Origin: Thermoplasmata archaeon
Lineage (GTDB): Archaea; Thermoplasmatota; Thermoplasmata; UBA10834
Assembly (NCBI GenBank): GCA_020696395.1
Contig: JAEHCN010000004.1
Location: forward strand, 1 to 43,577
Reading direction: 5' to 3'
Length of the DNA: 43,577 nt
Shown here piece by piece: positions 15,080-24,008 of this stretch. Both the position numbers and the translations under genes were made by a program. Every line of letters begins with the position of its first letter. The stretch's first letter is position 1. Below the pieces are notes generated by a model. It saw nothing but the letters and a program-made list of their open reading frames with translations. It had not been told where the DNA came from and did not search any database.

Positions 15080-15727
15080 ATGAAGATATTCATCGACACT
15101 GCGAATCTGGAGCACATACGAGAGGTCAACAGCTGGGGCATACTGGACGGCGTTACCACGAACCCGACCCTGGTCGCCAAGGAGGGGCGCAGCTTCGAGG
15201 ACCTCATCAACGAGATATGCTCGATAGTAGACGGGGACATCAGCGCCGAGGCTGTCTCGATGGACGCGGACGGCATGGTCAAGGAGGCCAGAAAACTCTC
15301 GAAGATGCACAAGAACGTCGTCGTGAAGATACCCATGACCTCTGAGGGCCTCAAGGCCGTGAAGGCCCTGTCTGGGGAGGACATCAGGACGAACGTCACG
15401 CTTGTCTTCTCATCCAACCAAGCGCTCCTCGCCGCGAAGGCCGGCGCGACATACGTATCGCCATTCGTCGGGAGGCTCGACGACATAAACCACACGGGCA
15501 TGGACCTGGTACGGGACATCGTCGAGATATTCGAAGTGCACGGCTACCACACGCAGGTCATCGCGGCGAGCATAAGGCATCCGCTTCATGTGACCGAGGC
15601 AGCGCTCGCAGGCGCTCATGTGGCCACCATACCGTACGATGTCCTGAAGAAGATGGTCAGACACAACCTGACCGATGCTGGCATCGAGCGCTTCCTGAAG
15701 GACTGGGAGACGGTCCCGGAGAAGTGA
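15080..15727 (+). CDS. tal: Transaldolase / fructose-6-phosphate aldolase family (short TalC type)
   Basis: A 215-residue enzyme of the small transaldolase family, a TIM barrel using a Schiff-base lysine, K83, in VVVKIPMT. Other signatures are [13 protein letters not shown] at the start, [13 protein letters not shown] near residue 25, [19 protein letters not shown], and SPFVGRLDD. The start at 15080 has GAGGGGTGG ahead of it. Whether it acts as transaldolase or as fructose-6-phosphate aldolase is not decided by length alone, but the transketolase operon context supports a pentose phosphate role. Confidence 0.93.
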   Translation: MKIFIDTANLEHIREVNSWGILDGVTTNPTLVAKEGRSFEDLINEICSIVDGDISAEAVSMDADGMVKEARKLSKMHKNVVVKIPMTSEGLKAVKALSGEDIRTNVTLVFSSNQALLAAKAGATYVSPFVGRLDDINHTGMDLVRDIVEIFEVHGYHTQVIAASIRHPLHVTEAALAGAHVATIPYDVLKKMVRHNLTDAGIERFLKDWETVPEK

Positions 15728-15746
15728 GCCATGAAGTACACGCGCC

Positions 15747-16262
15747 TTACCATATGTAAGGCGTCGTGCTAGACCTGTCGAACCCTTTCACGAGGTCTAT
15801 CGAGTATTCCTCGCTCGGCTTCCACCCATAGACTGGATACACTAGTTTCTGGATGTACTTCATAAGATTCCTCGCGAGGTCCGTGGCCAGGTGGTCTGGT
15901 CCGAACGTCTCGCGGCTAATCTGGAGGACCATGGATCTCGTGGCAGCTTCGTCGGTGATGCCCAGACTGTGGAGATACTCGTGCAGCAGCACGTGGAACA
16001 CGTACGGTTTGAACAGGTCGGGTTCTGTCTGCTTCACCCTCGCCAGGGGGAGGCTGTTGAGTACTATGATGTTGGTGGCCACAGGGTAGAACGCCCCCAC
16101 GAACCCGTCGAGTCCGCCGCCAAGGTTCGCGAGGCCGAGCATGAGGCCCGCGCGCCCCATGCCAGTGCAGGAGTTGACAGAAGCCTTCACCAGCTCGAAC
16201 ACGTCCGCAATGTCCTGAGCACCATCAAGTTTCTCGCCGAAACCCTGTCTCCTGTTCACCAT
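15747..16262 (-). CDS. Predicted zinc metalloprotease-like protein (HEYLH motif)
   Basis: A 171-residue protein with the metal motif HVLLHEYLHSLGITDEAA near residues 90-107, an HExxH zincin signature preceded by a hydrophobic helix. The upstream segment (NIIVLNSLPLARV) looks like the edge strand of a minimal metalloprotease fold. I do not recognise a named family, and there is no signal peptide or TM helix, so it is probably cytoplasmic. It converges on the transaldolase gene with a 19-nt gap and is divergent from the geranylgeranyl-reductase-family gene. Catalytic activity is inferred from the motif only. Confidence 0.65.
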   Translation of the reverse strand: MVNRRQGFGEKLDGAQDIADVFELVKASVNSCTGMGRAGLMLGLANLGGGLDGFVGAFYPVATNIIVLNSLPLARVKQTEPDLFKPYVFHVLLHEYLHSLGITDEAATRSMVLQISRETFGPDHLATDLARNLMKYIQKLVYPVYGWKPSEEYSIDLVKGFDRSSTTPYIW

Positions 16263-16360
16263 GCATCAACGTTGCACTCTCAAGGACTTATGCACATTGC
16301 TTGACGTATGATAATCGCCGCGGTCGTCGGCAAACATGAAATATTGCTGACGGCTCTCGG

Positions 16361-17524
16361 ATGCCCGTGCGGTCCGAGGCTTTGGTCGTCGGCGGAGGCC
16401 CTGCCGGCTCTATCGCGGCAACGAACCTTGCCGCCGATCACGATGTCGTCATAGTCGAGGAGCACGACTCCCTCGGTGAGCCCGTCCAATGCGCGGGGCT
16501 CGTCACTCCGAGAGGAGTGCCAGACTTCGCCCGAAAGAGCGTCGTGTCAAGTGTCAGGGGAGCGAGGATACACTCTCCGCTCGGCTTCGTTCTCACGATC
16601 GAGTCGAAGAAGCCGCGGGCACACGTCCTCGACAGGCGGGTTTTCGACACGCTGCTCTTCGAGCGTGCGCTCTCGGCCGGCGCAGTACCGTTCACCGGTT
16701 CTAGGATCAGGATGGTCAGGGACGAGGGAACATGTGTCAAGGCTGAGCTTGACCACCAAGGCAAGGAAGGCCATCTCGCCGCTGATGTGCTGATAGGCGC
16801 TGACGGCCATCGGTCATTGTGTCGACAGGCGGCGGGTCTCCGACCGCCGAAGCAGGTGCTCCGCGGACTCCAGGCAGAGTTGACAGGCGTCGAATCTGAC
16901 CCTGATTTCGTGGACCTTTACATCGGTTCGAAGGTCGCGCCAGGGTTCTTCGGATGGTCCATCCCGGCAGGTGATGTGACCAGGGTCGGTTTGTGCACTT
17001 GGGGCGAGAATGAACTGCCTTCGAAGTACCTCAATAGATTGTTGTCCCGGCCGGAGTTCGCGAACGCGTCGCAGGTATCGAGGTCCTCTGGACGTATCCC
17101 CGTCGGCGCCGGCAGGTCCGCGGTCTCCGGCAGGATCATGCTCGTCGGCGATGCGGCGTGTCACGCGAAGCCGTTGTCCGGTGGCGGCGTCTACACCGGC
17201 ATAAGAGGCGCGGAGCTCTGCTCGGATGTCGCGCGCCGTCACCTTGACGACGCGGATGGAACACCGCTTTCCGATTACGACACCCTCTGGAGGGAGGCGT
17301 TCGGCCACGAGCTGAGCAGAGCCTTCAGGATACGGAAGGTGTTCCTCACGCTCACTGACAGGAAGATGGACCGGGCCCTCCGCATGTTCGACGACCCGGA
17401 GGTGAGGGCTCTGATCGAGGAGACGGGGGACATAGACTATCCCTCAGCGCTTTCGAAAAACGTTCTCAAGCTTGCCCCTAAGCTCGCCAAGTTTTCCCCT
17501 CAGCTGATAAAATCGCTTCTCTAG
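16361..17524 (+). CDS. Geranylgeranyl reductase family FAD-dependent oxidoreductase
   Basis: A 387-residue flavoprotein. The FAD-binding Rossmann motif is VVGGGPAGSIAA at residues 9-20, followed by GEPVQCAGLVTPRG, the cysteine-containing family loop, and VGDAACHAKPLSGGGV near residue 260 for the second FAD contact. Archaeal members saturate the geranylgeranyl chains of membrane lipids, so digeranylgeranylglycerophospholipid reductase is a reasonable reading, although paralogues acting on quinones or dolichol exist. The C-terminal 80 nt of the gene overlap the tail-to-tail neighbour on the other strand. Confidence 0.85.
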   Translation: MPVRSEALVVGGGPAGSIAATNLAADHDVVIVEEHDSLGEPVQCAGLVTPRGVPDFARKSVVSSVRGARIHSPLGFVLTIESKKPRAHVLDRRVFDTLLFERALSAGAVPFTGSRIRMVRDEGTCVKAELDHQGKEGHLAADVLIGADGHRSLCRQAAGLRPPKQVLRGLQAELTGVESDPDFVDLYIGSKVAPGFFGWSIPAGDVTRVGLCTWGENELPSKYLNRLLSRPEFANASQVSRSSGRIPVGAGRSAVSGRIMLVGDAACHAKPLSGGGVYTGIRGAELCSDVARRHLDDADGTPLSDYDTLWREAFGHELSRAFRIRKVFLTLTDRKMDRALRMFDDPEVRALIEETGDIDYPSALSKNVLKLAPKLAKFSPQLIKSLL

Positions 17525-18253
17525 CTTTGGGTACTTGCCCGGGTTGTCCAGGACGAAGTAGTATGTCGCCGTGAACGCCGTCCCCACGCAGGCAATGATC
17601 AGTAGGGCCAACGGCCATCTCGGGATCGGGATCTTGAGCCCGAAGGAGGAGTCCGGTATGAGGCCGTCCACGCCCAGCTCGGACATGTAGGTCATGTCCA
17701 CGATGCTCTCCTCCGGGTCGAAGGACACCATCTCATCCCACTCTTCGTCCGAGAAGTAACCCCTCGACTGAAGGACCACCTGCGTGTCGTTCGCTTCGAA
17801 GGAGAACGCCATCCGGAAACGCATGAAGTAAGTGCTCTGCATGAAGTACGAGCCGTGGGGCGTATCCTTCCCTGTCACGATCGTGAGCGACACCCTCTCT
17901 GTCGAATTCAGCGGCAGCACCGCAAACTCAACGGCCGTCTCGGTGCCTCCTCCTTCGAACACGGGTGGTTCGTCGAAGTCTTCGTCGACGTCGCGTACCT
18001 CCTCCTGCGTCGCATACCTGTATATCCCGATGTCAAGCGTGACATTCACCATGGTGCACTCTGGGTCGTCGTAGGGGTTCGTCAGGTTGAACGCGAAAAC
18101 GAGCGATTCACCGGGGGCGACGGTCGGCGTGACAAAATCCGACAGCACGTTATTGGCATATTGCGGACGGCCGGGCTCGGGCACCGAGGCGGATGCCTGG
18201 CCTTGGATGATGAGGAGAGCTACGAACGTGAATGCCAGCCAACCGCGCGTCAT
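17444..18253 (-). CDS. Secreted, C-terminally membrane-anchored protein of unknown function
   Basis: A 269-residue protein starting with a clear signal peptide (WLAFTFVALLIIQGQASAS, residues 5-23), then an extracellular domain of about 190 residues rich in beta strand and in N-x-S/T sites (NLTNPYDD, NVTLDIG, NSTERVS, NDTQV). A single TM helix follows (WPLALLIIACVGTAFTATYYFVL) and then a short basic cytoplasmic tail (LEKRFYQLRGKLGELRGKL). The domain recalls CARDB/DUF11-like archaeal surface domains, but I do not recognise it. Its 3' end overlaps the flavoprotein gene by 81 nt. An AT-rich TATA element lies at 18276-18292 on this strand. Confidence 0.75.
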   Translation of the reverse strand: MTRGWLAFTFVALLIIQGQASASVPEPGRPQYANNVLSDFVTPTVAPGESLVFAFNLTNPYDDPECTMVNVTLDIGIYRYATQEEVRDVDEDFDEPPVFEGGGTETAVEFAVLPLNSTERVSLTIVTGKDTPHGSYFMQSTYFMRFRMAFSFEANDTQVVLQSRGYFSDEEWDEMVSFDPEESIVDMTYMSELGVDGLIPDSSFGLKIPIPRWPLALLIIACVGTAFTATYYFVLDNPGKYPKLEKRFYQLRGKLGELRGKLENVFRKR

Positions 18254-18275
18254 ACCGAGCGAGGAAAACCCCTAG

Positions 18276-18292
18276 GAGTTATATGTTTTTTG
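18276..18292 (-). promoter_or_regulatory. TATA box of the anchored secreted-protein gene
   Basis: The minus strand reads AAAAAACATATAACTCC, about 25-35 nt ahead of the ATG at 18253, implying a short leader or a leaderless transcript. Confidence 0.45.
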
Positions 18293-18361
18293 GCGACGGT
18301 GGTCCACGAAAGTCTCTCGACGTGGGGCCTCGTAAACCATTAAACTCTTGCCTGCGTTCAG

Positions 18362-19396
18362 ATGTCCGTGGACGGCGTAAGGGTCCCGAGAGGGCGGGCA
18401 GAGGAGACGAGACTGCGCTTGGCGGCTGTGCGTGCGGTGGACAAAACGAGGTCGATCATCGAGGAAGGCAGCCATGTCATCATCCCGATAGTGGACACAC
18501 GGGATATCAGCTCCTTGCTCGGGCCAGGGACCGAAGTCGTCGAGCGCGTCTTTCCTCACAGATGCTCCCGCAACGACCCCATCGACGACATCCGTGATAA
18601 GGTGGAGATACCAGAACCGATGAAACTGCTCCTACCCGTCAAGTGGGAGCAGTTCGGAGATGTCCTCGTGCTGCGACTACCGCACGAGCTGGACGAGCAC
18701 GAGGAGGAGGTGGCAGCGGCCTATGCGTCTGTCCTGCGCGTGAAATCGGTCCTCAGAGATGAGGGAGGCGTCACTGGTGACTTTAGGACGCCTGTCGTGC
18801 GCCTGTTGCTCGGCACAGACGTCGTAACGGTACACAGGGAGAACGAGGTCCTGTACAAATTCGACGTTTCGAAACTGATGTTTTCGTCAGGAAACACCGA
18901 TGAGAGGGCTCGGATGGCAGGCATCGCCTGCGACGACGAGGTGGTCGTGGACATGTTCGCCGGCATCGGATACTTCTCCCTTCCGTTGGCCGTGCACCAG
19001 CAGCCCAGGAAGATAATCGCCTGCGAGCTCAATTCGGTATCCCACAGCTACCTCGTCGAGAACATCGGTATCAACCACGTCGAGGGTATCGTCGAACCGG
19101 TCCTCGGAGACAACCGCTCCCTGGAGGGCGAGTCCATCGCCGACAGGGTGTTGATGGGCTATGTGAAGACGACCCACGAGTACCTGGACACGGCGTTCCG
19201 GTTGGTCAAGAGCGGAGGCGTCATACATTACCACGAGACGTGTCCGTGCGAGCTGCTTCCCGCCCGCCCGCTCGAGAGGTTGCGGGCCGCGAACCCGCTT
19301 GGACGCGTGGATGTCCTCAGGTTCAGAGAGGTGAAATCTTACTCACCGGGCGTGAGCCATGTCGTGGTGGACGCGAGGGTCGTCAAACGCGCGTGA
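18362..19396 (+). CDS. taw2: tRNA(Phe) 4-demethylwyosine aminocarboxypropyltransferase Taw2
   Basis: A 344-residue class I SAM enzyme of the Trm5/TYW2 group, which modifies guanosine 37 of tRNA-Phe in wybutosine synthesis. The SAM site is VDMFAGIGYFSLPLA near residues 198-212, followed by ACELNSVSHSYLVENI. The motif where Trm5 has an NLP-type signature reads LMGYVKTTHEYL here, which is typical of TYW2/Taw2 rather than of the methyltransferase Trm5. TAAACCATTAAAC at 18333-18345 is a TATA candidate that would give a near-leaderless mRNA. The last 14 nt overlap the convergent gene. Confidence 0.88.
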   Translation: MSVDGVRVPRGRAEETRLRLAAVRAVDKTRSIIEEGSHVIIPIVDTRDISSLLGPGTEVVERVFPHRCSRNDPIDDIRDKVEIPEPMKLLLPVKWEQFGDVLVLRLPHELDEHEEEVAAAYASVLRVKSVLRDEGGVTGDFRTPVVRLLLGTDVVTVHRENEVLYKFDVSKLMFSSGNTDERARMAGIACDDEVVVDMFAGIGYFSLPLAVHQQPRKIIACELNSVSHSYLVENIGINHVEGIVEPVLGDNRSLEGESIADRVLMGYVKTTHEYLDTAFRLVKSGGVIHYHETCPCELLPARPLERLRAANPLGRVDVLRFREVKSYSPGVSHVVVDARVVKRA

Positions 19397-20945
19397 ACTC
19401 CTCGGTCACGCCCGCCTCCCGCACGAACGCCACGAAGGCCTTGTGATGATCGTCGGGTCCTTCGCTCTGGATGAGCTTGGACGCGTACTGCTTCAGATGC
19501 TTGCCGAGTTCCTTCTCCTCTTTTGTGAGTCTCCAGGCCCTCGTGGTGATCCCCAACGAGAGGTCGAACGCGTGGGCGATCGCCCTCATCCGGTGGTCTG
19601 CTGACGATTCAGCCTCGAGGACAACACTAGCCTCAGAAGCCCCGCTCGTCTTGTACGCCCGAGCCGCATCGTCGATGAACTTGCCATAGGTGCCAAGTCC
19701 GTCATATCTCGGTATTCTAGAATCCACGGCTTCGCGCTCCGCCTTCTTCGCCGCCCGTCGTATAGTCTTCATGGGGGATCTCACGGCTTCGTCGCTGCCG
19801 TCGAAATACTTCTCCGTCAGCTTGTCGGAGACGACCGCCTTCAGCGCGTTCCTGCCGTGCTCGAGCCAGTAGGTGGCCATCAGCTTGTTCACTGTGTCGC
19901 CGGAGTCGACCACGACCGGGTGTTTGACATCGGCCAGCAATCCCTTGAGCGCCTTCACTTCGAGCGGGTCGGTGGTGATAGTCTCGACGAAGGTGTCCAC
20001 ATCTTCGCCGAAGCATTGGTCGCCCCTGACGAACACCCTCCGACTCTGCTTAGTCAGCTCGGCCTTGACATCCTCCAGGTGCTTGTCTATCAGCTCTCGG
20101 TCTCCGATCTTACCCGAGGAGTAGTCCTCCAGCAGCCCCTTGTCGACCGGAAGGTCCAACAGGTCCTCGCACCCGCTCGCGGAGGAGGTCGTCTTCAGTG
20201 GACGCTTTATCGATATTTCGATGCTGTCGAGCACTTCGGGGACCGCCATGCCCTCGGCGAGTTTCGACAGGACGTTCTTCGACCGCGTCGCGCACGCGTC
20301 GCAGAGGTGTACGGTCTTGCCCGCTCCGACCCACGCGTATTCTAGATGGTTGGTCGCCCGAGGGTCGTGAGCGCACTGGAAGCCGCTGTCGTCCTCCTTC
20401 GTCGCCCCTACCGAGCCAGCGGCGATCCTGATGTACTCGATCGGAGGGCTGGGGGCCCGTCCGGTGCAGATGAAGTTGTCACCGTACGAGTAGAAATGGA
20501 GCCTTCTCTTCTTCACATGGTCGAGGACGGACAACACCCTCCACCGAGGGGAATCGTAGTTCTGTACAGCGATCAACTTCTCACGCGAGGTCTTCCCTCG
20601 AAGCGCGAACATGACAGTTCCCTTGGGATACTTCGCGGACGCGAGATACGGGGCCTTCTTGTCGTGCGCAAGGCCGACGGTCGCCGCGTAGGCCCTGGCC
20701 AGTTTGTCCCCCTTGCATGCCAGCTTCTCAAGCCTCCTAGGGTCGTCCTTGGACCTCGACACCCTCTCCAGATGCACCCGTGTTCTGATGAAGGGGCAGC
20801 CCCGGCACTTCAGGGAGCAGGTGGGGAGCACCAGCTCGTAGTCCTCCTTCAGCGCTTCCGCCTTTGCGAGCAGGTCCTTCTCCCTCACCTTGGAGGTGAT
20901 ACGGGCGTTGACCCTCAGTCTCATGTTCTTCTTGTTGATGGGCAT
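19383..20945 (-). CDS. Large archaeal protein of unknown function with scattered Cys motifs
   Basis: A 520-residue protein that I do not recognise. Residues about 43-50 contain CSLKCRGC with FIRTR following, reminiscent of a metal or Fe-S site, and two further cysteine groups appear near C-AHDPRATNHLEYAW and HLCDACATRS (residues about 200-235). The central part is charged and helical; the last 250 residues include an RRAAKKAEREAVDSR helix and a helical ending. The N-terminus is basic (MPINKKNMRLRVNARITSK), which suggests contact with nucleic acid. No signal peptide or TM helix is seen. It converges on taw2 with a 14-nt overlap. A DNA- or RNA-related role is only a guess. Confidence 0.7.
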   Translation of the reverse strand: MPINKKNMRLRVNARITSKVREKDLLAKAEALKEDYELVLPTCSLKCRGCPFIRTRVHLERVSRSKDDPRRLEKLACKGDKLARAYAATVGLAHDKKAPYLASAKYPKGTVMFALRGKTSREKLIAVQNYDSPRWRVLSVLDHVKKRRLHFYSYGDNFICTGRAPSPPIEYIRIAAGSVGATKEDDSGFQCAHDPRATNHLEYAWVGAGKTVHLCDACATRSKNVLSKLAEGMAVPEVLDSIEISIKRPLKTTSSASGCEDLLDLPVDKGLLEDYSSGKIGDRELIDKHLEDVKAELTKQSRRVFVRGDQCFGEDVDTFVETITTDPLEVKALKGLLADVKHPVVVDSGDTVNKLMATYWLEHGRNALKAVVSDKLTEKYFDGSDEAVRSPMKTIRRAAKKAEREAVDSRIPRYDGLGTYGKFIDDAARAYKTSGASEASVVLEAESSADHRMRAIAHAFDLSLGITTRAWRLTKEEKELGKHLKQYASKLIQSEGPDDHHKAFVAFVREAGVTEEFTRV

Positions 20946-21070
20946 TTGCAGTCATCGCAATACAGGCGGTGTTAATAGGTTTTTTCCAGCCTACAGGCAA
21001 CCTTTCACGGAGTTCCATCCGGAAAAGGTTATTAGTCTGGCCTAGCCATAGGGAACATTGAAAGAGACGG

Positions 21071-21808
21071 ATGGGGCAGATGGCTGAGGATGAGGATTTC
21101 GCCAAGGGGTTCCTGAGGGGATTCCAGGAAGGTCTGCAGGACGCTTGGGACGAGATAATCAAGCTTTCCACCAAAGGCTACACCTCCAGAGAGCTCCAGA
21201 TCATGGCCAAGACGAAGAAGTCGATGCTCTCCCGACAGGTGGACGCGAAAGCTGAGGAGCTCGAGCGCAGGGTTGGGAAGAAGCTCTTTGCCCCAGAATC
21301 AGCCGGGAGTAACCTCCGCCCTTCAGCGGTTGAACTGCTTCCCGGATGGAGCTATGTGGTTAGGGAGGAACGACCTGAAAGGAGCTTCGCGATGTTTTCG
21401 AAGCTGCTCTCGGAGGGCGGGACTGGTCTCTGCATATCGCGTACGCACCCGGACCTCCTCAAGCAGAAGTACGAGTTCGAGGCGCAGAGCCTCTGGCTCA
21501 CGAAGACCGAGAAATCGCAGGGCAAGAAGTCCGCGAAGTCCTTCGAATACGTGTCCCCGAACAACCTCGCGCGCCTCGCCTCGGTCGTCAGGGAGTTCCT
21601 TTCGAGGAACGAGAACGGCGCCGTGATAGTTGAAGGTCTTGAGTATCTCCACACTCAAAACGATTTCAAGAGCGTCCTCAAATTCATCCAATTGATCAAC
21701 GAACAGGTGGTGCTCGACAAGGGTTACCTGTTGGTGCCGCTTGACAAGGCGACGATGGACACACGTGAGTTCTCCCTCGTCGAAAGGGAGATGAGCCAAG
21801 TCATTTAG
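21071..21808 (+). CDS. Soluble DUF835 protein
   Basis: A 245-residue protein without TM helices. Residues 1-75 are helical and charged (FAKGFLRGFQEGLQDAWDEI, then a possible helix-turn-helix around TSRELQIMAKTKKSMLSRQ). Residues about 95-245 form the DUF835 domain: SYVVREERPERSFAMF, GLCISRTHPDLL, WLTKTEK, NGAVIVEGLEYLHTQNDF, LLVPLDKATMDTREFSLVE. It shares the VxVEGLEYLxxxNDF signature with the membrane DUF835 protein at 7894-9201, so the two are paralogues with different partners. Function unknown; the VEG-YL segment may mark a nucleotide or protein-binding strand. Confidence 0.8.
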   Translation: MGQMAEDEDFAKGFLRGFQEGLQDAWDEIIKLSTKGYTSRELQIMAKTKKSMLSRQVDAKAEELERRVGKKLFAPESAGSNLRPSAVELLPGWSYVVREERPERSFAMFSKLLSEGGTGLCISRTHPDLLKQKYEFEAQSLWLTKTEKSQGKKSAKSFEYVSPNNLARLASVVREFLSRNENGAVIVEGLEYLHTQNDFKSVLKFIQLINEQVVLDKGYLLVPLDKATMDTREFSLVEREMSQVI

Positions 21809-21894
21809 ATCTCTCAGATTCCGACTCGAGGGAGTGAGTTTGTCGGCCGGCAACCGTGGATTGCGGTCTCTCGCCATTCAAACCTTCTGAGTAT

Positions 21895-21906
21895 AGCTTA
21901 TATAGA
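21895..21906 (+). promoter_or_regulatory. TATA box of the PKD-permease operon
   Basis: AGCTTATATAGA is a strong TATA match. It would start a transcript near 21925 with a leader of about 90 nt that contains the direct repeat at 21945-21980. Confidence 0.5.
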
Positions 21907-21944
21907 GCGAATGCTGTGAACCGCCGTCGTGATCATCTCGGTGT

Positions 21945-21980
21945 CTGGTAGCAGCTGATACCTGGATAGCAGCTGATGCC
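21945..21980 (+). repeat. Direct repeat in the leader of the PKD-permease operon
   Basis: TAGCAGCTGAT occurs at 21949-21959 and again at 21967-21977, each preceded by CTGG(A). Each copy contains the palindrome CAGCTG. It could be an operator or a leftover slippage duplication; the sequence shows only the repeat. Confidence 0.6.
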
Positions 21981-22013
21981 TTATCTCTGACGTGCGGGGG
22001 GACAGAGATTTCA

Positions 22014-24008
22014 GTGATTGGAGCAGTGGCTCAAACCAAGGGCAGAAACGGGTTGAGGACAGCGAGTCTTCTTGCTTCAGCCATTCTGCTTACTGGTTTT
22101 GCCGCAGGCGCTTTCTTCGGGTTGAATTCAGTGGGCCCTTCCCCAGACGAAGAACTCCGCTGCGGCACCATGGCTGCGAGCATTCTGAGCTTCACCGCCA
22201 GCCCGAACAGGGTGTACGTGGGGGAGGAGGTCACCTTCACCGCCACTGCAACCAGCACAAGCAGTGCAAGCCTCACTTTCACCATATACTACGACGCGAT
22301 CTTGCCGCCATACCCGGAAAACAACACACAAAGCCCCTACTCCGAACACATGACTGACAGCCCGGGTACGGTGACGACGACTTTCACTTATGAGCAACTT
22401 GGAAATTTGACGCTTGGCACCGATACATTCTACGTTGTGCGGCTCGTTGTCAGTGACGGTTCTGCCACTACCGCAACGGAACTACTGAGCGTCTACGTGA
22501 TAGAGAATAGGGCTCCCACATTTGATGAGTCGCTCATGGCAGAGCTGCCAGATTTGAATCCTGGAGAAGAAGCGAACCTGTCTATCACTGTCTCCGATCC
22601 CGATGGCGACCCCTTAGTTGTGACTTGGGATTTCGGAGATGGATCGGTTGTTGTCGACACGATTGGACCTGCACTGTCTGGAGTCTACGTCAATCAGACC
22701 TACGCATGGTATCCCGTAACCGGTCCCGGCATAGGGGGTGACATGTTCTTTTCGCTTGTTATCACCCTGGAAGATCCTTACGCAAATTCGAGAACGGCAA
22801 CCAGTCTAGTTACCGTTGTGTTGCCTCCAAACGGAACTCCTTCTACCAGACTTGCAGCTTCGGAAACACTGATTGACCCGACGGAAGAGGTGTCTTTCTA
22901 CGCTAACGCAACCGATCCTGAGGGGGAGGCGTTGACGTGGACATTCGTGTTCAACAATGGCGTCGAGGATGTTCATGTGGTGGTCCATAACACGGATGTC
23001 ACTATACCTGGCGCGAAGATATGGAACAACATCACGTACACTTTCGAATCACCCGCAAACTACACTGTGCGGCTCTATGTCTGTGACGGGTTGGTACCAT
23101 ACCAGAACTTGGCTCACAACGTGACCAAGGAGGTCTCGGTCACAGTGGTCGGTAACTCGCTCCCATCGATTGTTGATGAGATTGTCATGTCCGAAGAGAG
23201 CCCGCAAATCAACGTCACTGTTGGTTATGTCCAAGTAACGTTCACGATAAAGACGTATGATGCCGATGGAGAAGTCATCACCGCGACTTGGAATCTCGAC
23301 GACGGAGAGGGTTCCAAGGTGAATGCCTCTGCCGGAGGACTGGCCATATACACCTTCAGGCAGGAGAGATACTTCGACCAGACTGGCGTATACAACGTTT
23401 CAGTCGTCATCTCCGATGACATTCTCGGACATGAAGTTGTGAGATACAGGGAATTCACCGTTACCTCCGACAATCTGCCGCCCAGCGTCGTCAGTTTCAA
23501 CTTCACATATGATGCTGGCAATTACGCAGCTCCAGGAGAGAAGATCGAGTTCTCCATCAAGTTGTTGGATCCGGAGATGGACGTTATCGAGATAACGTGG
23601 GATTTTGGTGATAACAGCTCCATCCTTAGCTTCAACCTGACAGAATATGTGGATGGAAACGTCACTTGCGTCGTTAATCACTCGTACTCGGAAGTAGGGA
23701 TGTATAACGTAACGATAAGGTATTCAGACAATGAGATATTTGGCATTCTCACGCACGAACGGATCAAAACGGCAGAAGTGATCGTCGACACGCCGTTCGA
23801 TAGGGTTGCCGATCCATGGAGCTGGTGGGATTACACCGCTCTGATCTTTGTTCTGATGATTCCAGTCGCGCTGGCACTGAATCTAGTTCGAACAAGACAG
23901 CGACGGAAACGGCTCGAGGCGCAGGGCATTTCTCTTGAAGAGCTGGAGCTCAGAGAGAGCATCCTGTTGGATGAGCCTGACGACTATTCTGAGGAGGAGG
24001 TGGACTGA
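22014..24008 (+). CDS. Surface-anchored protein with about five PKD-like domains
   Basis: A 664-residue extracellular protein. An N-terminal hydrophobic helix (residues about 15-37, ASLLASAILLTGFAAGAFFG) acts as signal or anchor. Five Ig-like PKD repeats of about 105 residues follow (about 56-165, 166-275, 276-385, 386-490, 491-600), marked by DPDGDPLVVTWDFGDG and EITWDFGDNSS and by many N-x-S/T sites. A TM helix near 612-632 and a charged cytoplasmic tail end the protein. The start is a GTG at 22014, about 12 nt after GGGGGGA; GTG 22026 is an alternative. Its TGA is embedded in a CTGA overlap with the DppB-like gene, so it belongs to the transporter operon, perhaps as a docking or scaffold subunit. 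Confidence 0.82.
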   Translation: MIGAVAQTKGRNGLRTASLLASAILLTGFAAGAFFGLNSVGPSPDEELRCGTMAASILSFTASPNRVYVGEEVTFTATATSTSSASLTFTIYYDAILPPYPENNTQSPYSEHMTDSPGTVTTTFTYEQLGNLTLGTDTFYVVRLVVSDGSATTATELLSVYVIENRAPTFDESLMAELPDLNPGEEANLSITVSDPDGDPLVVTWDFGDGSVVVDTIGPALSGVYVNQTYAWYPVTGPGIGGDMFFSLVITLEDPYANSRTATSLVTVVLPPNGTPSTRLAASETLIDPTEEVSFYANATDPEGEALTWTFVFNNGVEDVHVVVHNTDVTIPGAKIWNNITYTFESPANYTVRLYVCDGLVPYQNLAHNVTKEVSVTVVGNSLPSIVDEIVMSEESPQINVTVGYVQVTFTIKTYDADGEVITATWNLDDGEGSKVNASAGGLAIYTFRQERYFDQTGVYNVSVVISDDILGHEVVRYREFTVTSDNLPPSVVSFNFTYDAGNYAAPGEKIEFSIKLLDPEMDVIEITWDFGDNSSILSFNLTEYVDGNVTCVVNHSYSEVGMYNVTIRYSDNEIFGILTHERIKTAEVIVDTPFDRVADPWSWWDYTALIFVLMIPVALALNLVRTRQRRKRLEAQGISLEELELRESILLDEPDDYSEEEVD

